A stretch of DNA of 35,822 nt from Euryarchaeota archaeon RBG_13_57_23 (GTDB taxonomy: Archaea; Thermoplasmatota; Thermoplasmata; UBA10834), in NCBI GenBank assembly GCA_001800675.1, contig MGVW01000035.1, positions 172,772-208,593 on the forward strand, written 5' to 3'. The position numbers and the translations under genes were made by a program. Every line of letters begins with the position of its first letter. Position 1 is the stretch's first letter. The notes under the pieces are model-generated. The model had not been told where the DNA came from. It searched no databases and saw only the letters and a program-made list of their open reading frames with translations. This document shows, piece by piece, positions 31,244 to 35,822 of this stretch.

Positions 31244-31253
31244 GAATTATCTA
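31244..31253 (+). promoter_or_regulatory. Putative TATA element of the M42 peptidase gene
   Basis: GAATTATCTA is centred about 30 bp before GTG 31279, suggesting a leaderless transcript starting at that codon. It lies inside the longer frame that begins at ATG 31228, so it argues against that earlier start. Confidence 0.4.
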
Positions 31254-31278
31254 TTGTCAACCTGATGCGCGCGACAAG

Positions 31279-32406
31279 GTGGCAGATTTGACTGACCAGC
31301 AAGCGATGGAATTCCTTGAAGAGCTATGCAATTGCTTCGGACCTTCGGGGTTCGAAAGAGAGCCCGCCATTATTGTCAGGGAGTATGTGTCCCGATTCTC
31401 CGACGAGGTCTTCACGGATCGGCTCGGATCGCTCATGTTCAAGAAGAAGGGCACCGCCGACAGCCCGATTGTGCTCCTACCTGGCCACATCGACGAGGTC
31501 GGGTTCATAATTTCCTCGATCAACAAGCTCGGATACCTCACGTTCAACCCGCTGGGCGGATGGTTCGACCAGGTGCTCCTCGGGCAGAGGGTCAAGGTCA
31601 GGACTGCCAGAGGCATCGTGCCTGGGATAATAGCCGCGAAGCCTCCGCACCTACTGACCGCGGAGGAGAGAACCAAGGTGATCCTGAAGGAGAAGATGTT
31701 CATCGACATAGGCGCCTCCAACGAGGACGAGGCGAAGGAGATGGGCGTGAGGGTCGGAAACCCCGTCATTCCTGACTCTTCGTTCTCGACGATGCAGAAG
31801 AAAGTGTTCAAGGACGGAAAAAGGAAGGGCGTCGACACTCTGGCCTTCGGGAAAGCCTTCGACGACAGGATCGGCGCTTGGATCGCTGCCGAGACTGTGC
31901 GCACGCTGTTCGACAAGAAGATCAAACATCCGAACACGGTTGTCGGCGCAGCGACGACTCAGGAGGAGGTCGGCCTCCGCGGTGCGAGGACGACCGCATG
32001 GGTGACGAAGCCCGATGTGTGCATCACGCTCGAAGTTGACATTGCGGGAGATGTGCCCGGGATCGAGGCACACGAGGCGGCAGCCAAGATCGGCATGGGC
32101 CCTTCTGTCACCACCTATGACAGCTCGATGATACCCAACCAGGACCTGGTCGAGTTGGTCATCCGGACCGCTGAGAAGAACAAGATACCGTACCAGCTCT
32201 CCCAGGTCAAAGGAGGGACCGACGCTGGCGCCATACACATGTCTTACGCCGGTTGCCCGAGCGTAGTCCTCGGAGTGCCAACCAGACACATCCACTCTCA
32301 CGCCGGCATCATGAGCATCTCGGATGCCGAGAACTGCGTGAAGCTCATCGTGGAACTCGTCAAGAAGCTGGACAAGAAGACCGTCGAGGGTCTGACCAAG
32401 GTCTGA
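31279..32406 (+). CDS. M42-family metallopeptidase (TET-type aminopeptidase/endoglucanase M)
   Basis: A 375-aa dinuclear metal aminopeptidase, likely forming large tetrahedral particles that trim peptides. Ligand motifs are GHIDEVGF (H70, D72), FDDRIGAW (D195), TTQEEVGLRG (catalytic E229, metal E230), LEVDIAGD (D254) and the C-terminal RHIHSHAG. Start: GTG 31279 gives MADLTDQQAMEFLEELC, fits a TATA-like element 30 bp upstream, and removes 17 residues unlike the family that follow ATG 31228. The following gene begins 14 bp after the stop, so they may share a transcript. Confidence 0.93.
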   Translation: MADLTDQQAMEFLEELCNCFGPSGFEREPAIIVREYVSRFSDEVFTDRLGSLMFKKKGTADSPIVLLPGHIDEVGFIISSINKLGYLTFNPLGGWFDQVLLGQRVKVRTARGIVPGIIAAKPPHLLTAEERTKVILKEKMFIDIGASNEDEAKEMGVRVGNPVIPDSSFSTMQKKVFKDGKRKGVDTLAFGKAFDDRIGAWIAAETVRTLFDKKIKHPNTVVGAATTQEEVGLRGARTTAWVTKPDVCITLEVDIAGDVPGIEAHEAAAKIGMGPSVTTYDSSMIPNQDLVELVIRTAEKNKIPYQLSQVKGGTDAGAIHMSYAGCPSVVLGVPTRHIHSHAGIMSISDAENCVKLIVELVKKLDKKTVEGLTKV

Positions 32407-32420
32407 TGTAAGGTGTTGAA

Positions 32421-32999
32421 ATGGGCGTCTCGCTCGATCCGGGCCTGATAAGGGACTTGATTGAGGCGAAAGCCGCGGTTGCGAGACACGGCATAGTCCT
32501 GATCAGATCGATCGAGAACGACCTCGCCCCCGCGATAGTCTCGGAGGCGAGGGACTCGATGGCCGCATCGCCAAGGAAGCTATCGCAGATGACCGAGGGA
32601 GAGCTGGACAAGTACTTGCTGAGACTCCGCAAGAAGGCGATGAGGACTTCGGACGATCTCGCGGAACTGTACAAACGCCTACTGTCGCGGCTCGGAACGG
32701 ACAACATGATCGATCTCCAGAAGGACCTTGAAGGCATCGGACAACTGTACTCCTGGGAGCGCATCGCCAAATCTGTGGAAGAGGTCAACCCAATCCTGAC
32801 GGAGAGAGGTTTTGGACGAATAGACCTCGGAGATCCGTCTTCCCTGTCTGAGGAGTTCGCAATCGAGCTGCAGCAGAAGTGGCCGGTCGCCTTCGGCAGG
32901 TTCTCGAAGCTGGCAAAGGAAGCGTCGGATGAGCTCCAGCGTGAGGATGAGGTCGCAGAGAGACCCCCGAAGGGCAAGAAGCCTTCGAAGCGCGGGTGA
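32421..32999 (+). CDS. Unrecognised helical protein with basic tail (192 aa)
   Basis: I do not recognise this family. The sequence is dominated by charged amphipathic helices (LIRDLIEAKAAVARHGIVLI, DKYLLRLRKKAMR, DDLAELYKRLLSRL, FGRFSKLAKEASDELQRED) and ends in a basic, proline-lysine tail PPKGKKPSKRG. There are no cysteines, signal peptide or membrane segment. Such a make-up suits a nucleic-acid- or complex-binding accessory protein, but this is only an impression. The ATG follows AAGGTG with good spacing, 14 bp after the peptidase, and the dUTPase gene starts 4 bp after its stop, so the three genes look co-transcribed. Confidence 0.8.
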   Translation: MGVSLDPGLIRDLIEAKAAVARHGIVLIRSIENDLAPAIVSEARDSMAASPRKLSQMTEGELDKYLLRLRKKAMRTSDDLAELYKRLLSRLGTDNMIDLQKDLEGIGQLYSWERIAKSVEEVNPILTERGFGRIDLGDPSSLSEEFAIELQQKWPVAFGRFSKLAKEASDELQREDEVAERPPKGKKPSKRG

Positions 33000-33003
33000 G
33001 CGG

Positions 33004-33501
33004 GTGGCGGTCCTGTCAGACAATGACATACTGGGGATGCTGAAGGACGGCAGTCTCAGAATCGACGGGTTTCGCGAAAGCAATCTGACTCCCAACGGCT
33101 ACGACGTCACGATAGAGGAGATTTGGGTCCCTTCGACCGATCTCCGCAAGAAGGACGGTGTCGTCAATGTGCCGGCCCGATCGTGGTTCGTCATCGGGAC
33201 GAAGGAGTACCTCGTCCTTCCCGAGACAATCGTAGGCGAGATATGGATCAGGACGACTTGGGTGAGGAAAGGCATATTGTCCTCTTTTGGGAGAATCGAT
33301 GCTGGGTTCAACGGGAACCTGACCTTTTCAGCGTACAATGCATCTGGAGACGGGGTGGAAGTGAGAATCGGTGACAGGTTTGCGCAGGTGGTCTTCGAGG
33401 AGCTGCGCACCCCTCCCGCAAAGGCATACAAGGAACGCTCGGGTAACTACCAGGGACAGAGGGGCATAACACTTCAGCCCAAGCGTGATCAGACGAACTG
33501 A
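33004..33501 (+). CDS. dut: dUTP diphosphatase of the dCTP deaminase-like family
   Basis: A 165-aa trimeric dCTP-deaminase/dUTPase fold. LSDNDILGML at the start, SNLTPNGYDVTI, VIGTKEYLVLPETIVGEIWIR, FGRIDAGFNGNL and the C-terminal GNYQGQRG are family motifs. In bacterial dCTP deaminases the sequence after GFxG contains a catalytic Glu (as in VLEFYN); here the equivalent reads LTFSAYN, with Ser. The Asp of RIDAGF remains. From memory the Thermococcus dUTPases have the same layout (GNLTLMLYNAS), so dUTP hydrolysis without deamination is the better call. GTG 33004 is the start; the longer frame from 32929 overlaps the upstream gene. It overlaps trm5 tail to tail by 13 bp. Confidence 0.82.
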   Translation: MAVLSDNDILGMLKDGSLRIDGFRESNLTPNGYDVTIEEIWVPSTDLRKKDGVVNVPARSWFVIGTKEYLVLPETIVGEIWIRTTWVRKGILSSFGRIDAGFNGNLTFSAYNASGDGVEVRIGDRFAQVVFEELRTPPAKAYKERSGNYQGQRGITLQPKRDQTN

Positions 33502-34493
33502 AGGTCCAATCCGTAGAAGTTCATGGTTGGGGAGTAGCTCTTGACCTTTCTCCTGGCCAACTCCTTCATCACTCGACTTTCCCCCCTTGCCAGGTTGGCA
33601 ATCATGTCCAGTCGCTCACCGAGCTTGGAGTCCTCGAGTATCTCGTAGTAGTGCACGACACCGGAAGGCTTCAGCGCTCTTATCGCGTCGGAGATGAAGT
33701 CGCTCGCCTGGTGTGGCAGGTTCATGATAATCCTGTCCGCCTTCTCCAGCCCCGCAATCTCCGCCCTCGCATCTCCGAGAATGGGCGTGACCGACGCCAC
33801 CTTGTTGAGGGCTAGATTCTCTTTCATGAGCGAGATGGCGTCGGGGTTCACATCGATGGCGTAGACTACTTTCGGCTGCCTCGTCTTTGCGATCATGATG
33901 GCAAATGGTCCGACGCCAGAAAACATGTCCACGACGACCTCGCCGGGCTTCACCTGATTGGCGACTATGTCCCTCTCCGTCGCGAGCCGGGGCGAGAAGA
34001 AGGCCTTGGCGACATCGATCTTGAAGACCATTCCGTACTCCCTGTGGAGGGTTTCGGTCGTCTTCTCTCCTGCGACGACCTTGACGTTCCGCGTCCTGAA
34101 CTGATCTATCACACCTGCATCCTGGCACACAGTCTTGATCGATTTCTGAGTGGCAATAATCGCCTGTCCTATCTGCTTCGCGAAGGGCGCGACCTCGTCT
34201 GCCATCTTGACGACTGCTATGGTTCCGAGGGTATCGTAGGATGAAGGCAGCAGGGGCCGGAGCTCGTCTGGGATGTCGACGAGCACGCGGTAGTCCGTCA
34301 CCTGCTCCTCGGACTCCTTGAAGTCCGCAGTCTCGATCGGGAGACCGAGGTCTATCCTCTGAGAGATGGGGAAGTAGACGTTCTTCTTGTCGGAGCGTAT
34401 CTGGAGCTCCTTTCTCAGGATGCCCTTCTCCATCAGCTTCCGACGGATCGGCTCCGCTCTCATCTTCGGAACCACGAGACACAGGGATTCCAT
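33489..34493 (-). CDS. trm5: tRNA (guanine37-N1)-methyltransferase, Trm5 family
   Basis: Methylates G37 next to the anticodon using S-adenosylmethionine, which prevents frameshifting. The 334-aa protein has the N-terminal D1-like region (KGILRKELQIRSD), a middle domain with TLGTIAVVKM and TLHREYGMVFKIDVAKAFFSPRL, and a class I methyltransferase core: VVVDMFSGVGPFAI is motif I, YAIDVNPDAI motif II and IIMNLPHQASDF motif IV. The C-terminal VKSYSPTMNFYGLDLQF is typical. No start ambiguity: ATG 34493 with a TATA-like element about 33 bp upstream. Confidence 0.95.
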   Translation of the reverse strand: MESLCLVVPKMRAEPIRRKLMEKGILRKELQIRSDKKNVYFPISQRIDLGLPIETADFKESEEQVTDYRVLVDIPDELRPLLPSSYDTLGTIAVVKMADEVAPFAKQIGQAIIATQKSIKTVCQDAGVIDQFRTRNVKVVAGEKTTETLHREYGMVFKIDVAKAFFSPRLATERDIVANQVKPGEVVVDMFSGVGPFAIMIAKTRQPKVVYAIDVNPDAISLMKENLALNKVASVTPILGDARAEIAGLEKADRIIMNLPHQASDFISDAIRALKPSGVVHYYEILEDSKLGERLDMIANLARGESRVMKELARRKVKSYSPTMNFYGLDLQFV

Positions 34494-34522
34494 CGAGGGA
34501 GCAAATCAGACTACTCGATAGA

Positions 34523-34530
34523 TAACTCAA
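34523..34530. promoter_or_regulatory. AT-rich promoter element between trm5 and dphB
   Basis: TAGATAAC (GTTATCTA on the minus strand) is the only TATA-like element in the 74-bp divergent gap. Its spacing fits trm5 best (about 33 bp to ATG 34493); whether dphB uses it or another element is unclear. Confidence 0.35.
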
Positions 34531-34567
34531 TCGGAGACCGCCTTCGAGAGAAGACTACATTACTCGG

Positions 34568-35395
34568 ATGCCCAATCAAGGGATGATGGCGCTAGCTGAG
34601 GGCAGGCTGGTGTTTGTGGGCCTGGGCCTGCACGACGAGCGGAGCATCACGCTTCGAGGGATGGATGCGATACGGCAGGCCGACGTGGTCTTCGCGGAAT
34701 CGTACACCTCCATCCTTTCGGAGGGGTCTCTCTCCCGACTCGAATCTGCCACTGGCAAGAAGATCCAGTTGCTGGACAGGACGGCCGTCGAGGATGGGAA
34801 GACGATACTCGATGCATGCAAATCCAGCAGGGTCGTGCTCCTTGTCGTGGGAGACCCAATGATGGCTACGACCCATGTCGATCTACGCCTACGGGCCGAG
34901 ATGCAATCCGTCAGCACTGAGGTCGTCCACGGGGTTTCCGTGCTGACGGCCGTGCCCGGGTCGCTCGGCCTCCAACACTACAAGTTCGGCAGGACGACAT
35001 CCCTGCCATTCCCCCAAGAGGGATATTCGCCAACGAGTCCATACGACACCATCGCGGAGAACCTCTCGCGCGGACTGCACACACTCGTACTGCTTGACAT
35101 AGATGCCGAGAACTCGAAGTACATGACTGCGAACGAGGGCCTGCACTTACTTCAGGACATGGAACGCAGGACCTCCAAGCTCATCATCACAGAAGCGACC
35201 TTGGTCTGTGTGGTTGCGCGCGCAGGGTCACCAGAGGCATGTGTGAGGGCCGGACGAATCTCGGGCCTTGTGAACATGGACTTCGGGCCAACTCCGCACT
35301 CGATTGTCATCCCCGGTCGCCTTCACTTCATGGAGGAAGAAGCACTTAGAACGCTGGCTGACCACAACGCTGCACTTTCACCAGAGAAAGAATGA
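34568..35395 (+). CDS. dphB: Diphthine synthase
   Basis: Methylates the modified histidine of elongation factor 2 on the way to diphthamide. The 275-aa tetrapyrrole-methylase-fold protein shows LVFVGLGLHDERSITLRG, ADVVFAESYTSIL, LVVGDPMMATTHVDL and HGVSVLTAVPGSLGLQHYKFGRTTSLPFP, all diagnostic. The annotated ATG gives 14 residues before the first strand; ATG 34583 or 34586 are alternatives and the true start may be among them. It is divergent from trm5, so two translation-fidelity genes sit back to back. A strong hairpin follows the stop. Confidence 0.94.
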   Translation: MPNQGMMALAEGRLVFVGLGLHDERSITLRGMDAIRQADVVFAESYTSILSEGSLSRLESATGKKIQLLDRTAVEDGKTILDACKSSRVVLLVVGDPMMATTHVDLRLRAEMQSVSTEVVHGVSVLTAVPGSLGLQHYKFGRTTSLPFPQEGYSPTSPYDTIAENLSRGLHTLVLLDIDAENSKYMTANEGLHLLQDMERRTSKLIITEATLVCVVARAGSPEACVRAGRISGLVNMDFGPTPHSIVIPGRLHFMEEEALRTLADHNAALSPEKE

Positions 35396-35397
35396 GG

Positions 35398-35435
35398 ACC
35401 GGACGGAGAACCTCCAAACGCTCCATCCGTCCGGT
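35398..35435. terminator. Perfect 10-bp hairpin between convergent genes
   Basis: ACCGGACGGA (35398-35407) and TCCGTCCGGT (35426-35435) are exact reverse complements with an 18-nt loop, two bases after the dphB stop and 18 bp before the stop of the convergent gene. The GC-rich stem suits a bidirectional transcript end or a 3'-end stabiliser, although no T-run follows as in a classical intrinsic terminator. Inside it, GGAG-AAC-CTCC (35405-35415) can form an alternative small stem. Confidence 0.6.
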
Positions 35436-35453
35436 GAAGGCTAAGGCTAGACT

Positions 35454-35822
35454 CTAGAGAGCTTTGATCTCCTGTTTCACCTCGATTCCCTTGGGAGCTA
35501 GTCGATCGACGAACTTCTTCGCCGGAAGCTGTTCGGGCACGATGAGCCCCTTTTCCTTCACATCGCCTGCCAGGAAGAGCTCAGCGCCGACAGCGCCTCC
35601 CACGCCCACCAGATAGCCCGTGGCGTTGCTTCGGCATATGTCCCAGGCCTTCTCGTGAGACATGGTCATCCAGATCTTGACCATGGTCCTCTTGCCGTTC
35701 TTGATCCCGATGACCTCGACCACCAGTCCGGCGTATCCCTTGACCTTGCCAGCCAGCTCGACGGGTCTAGGCATGAGCGCAACGACCACATCTATCGGCC
35801 TCACCTTGACGCCCTTGACATC
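35454..35822 (-). CDS. Saccharopine dehydrogenase-like protein, C-terminal part
   Basis: The frame is open to the right edge, so the gene begins outside the window. The visible 122 residues contain VVVALMPRPVELAG, YAGLVVEVIGIKNGK, the NATGYLVGVGGAVGAELFLAGDV block and KGLIVPEQLPAKKFVDRLAPKGIEV, which match the catalytic/C-terminal domain of saccharopine dehydrogenase-type reductases. The NAD-binding Rossmann part is missing. Archaeal members are poorly characterised and may act on lysine- or polyamine-related substrates. Confidence 0.85.
   Translation of the reverse strand, partial: DVKGVKVRPIDVVVALMPRPVELAGKVKGYAGLVVEVIGIKNGKRTMVKIWMTMSHEKAWDICRSNATGYLVGVGGAVGAELFLAGDVKEKGLIVPEQLPAKKFVDRLAPKGIEVKQEIKAL

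Noticed and set aside
32929..33003. Longer start for the dUTPase gene
   Set aside because: It lies inside the upstream gene and encodes an arginine/serine-rich stretch unlike the family, which begins close to LSDNDIL.
1..35822. CRISPR arrays, insertion sequences, attachment sites, phage or defence genes
   Set aside because: No regularly spaced repeats, transposase motifs or recombinase genes were seen; the content is housekeeping and biosynthetic.

Overview
The window reads as about 36 kb of an archaeal chromosome, probably a Thermoplasmata-like euryarchaeon; the exact lineage is inferred, not proven. Archaeal markers are the archaeal riboflavin genes (ribB, CTP-independent-type FAD synthase ribL, archaeal ribC, ribH), the aspartate-semialdehyde route to dehydroquinate, a GHMP-type shikimate kinase, diphthine synthase, Trm5, an M42 peptidase, and promoters with a TATA box 25-28 bp before leaderless starts. 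Inside operons the starts are preceded by good Shine-Dalgarno (SD) sequences. No rRNA, tRNA, CRISPR array or insertion sequence was seen.

Layout: 1-942 is the end of an FtsX/MacB-type permease. 1003-3074 is a riboflavin/FAD operon. 3119-5032 is a large PP-loop/ferredoxin sulfur-metabolism protein, convergent with an unrecognised 285-aa gene. 6055-10334 is carAB. 10350-11946 (minus) is a Thi4 thiazole synthase followed by a degenerate archaemetzincin relative. 12170-12976 holds a small YHS protein convergent with an Lrp/AsnC regulator carrying a TRASH metal-binding tail. 12977-13576 is a poorly coding gap with a possible gene remnant. 13577-15026 (minus) is an EamA exporter and an HTH-ACT regulator.

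The centrepiece is a tightly packed plus-strand operon from 15178 to 27598: aroA', aroB', a fused aroD-aroE, shikimate kinase, aroA, aroC, chorismate mutase-prephenate dehydrogenase, asd, a COG1900 protein, an NIL-ferredoxin, a UPF0280/COG2122 protein, and aspartate kinase. Aspartate kinase and Asd make aspartate semialdehyde. That compound feeds both the archaeal shikimate pathway (aroA', aroB') and sulfide-dependent homocysteine formation (COG1900, NIL-ferredoxin, COG2122). The divergent HTH-ACT regulator and a perfect 7-7-7 inverted repeat in the shared promoter region suggest amino-acid-responsive control.

The most unusual signal is translational. Three genes in this operon (aroB', aroA, the tyrA-like gene) have no ATG, GTG or TTG codon that would give a full N-terminus. 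Each instead has a CTG or ACG codon at the expected place, and SD-like sequence stands at the right distance in all three.

The right part (27595-35822) holds a lone molybdopterin oxidoreductase, a nitroreductase, a flavoredoxin-like protein, GcvH, an M42 peptidase, an unknown helical protein, a dUTPase of the dCTP-deaminase fold, trm5, dphB, and the end of a saccharopine-dehydrogenase-like gene.
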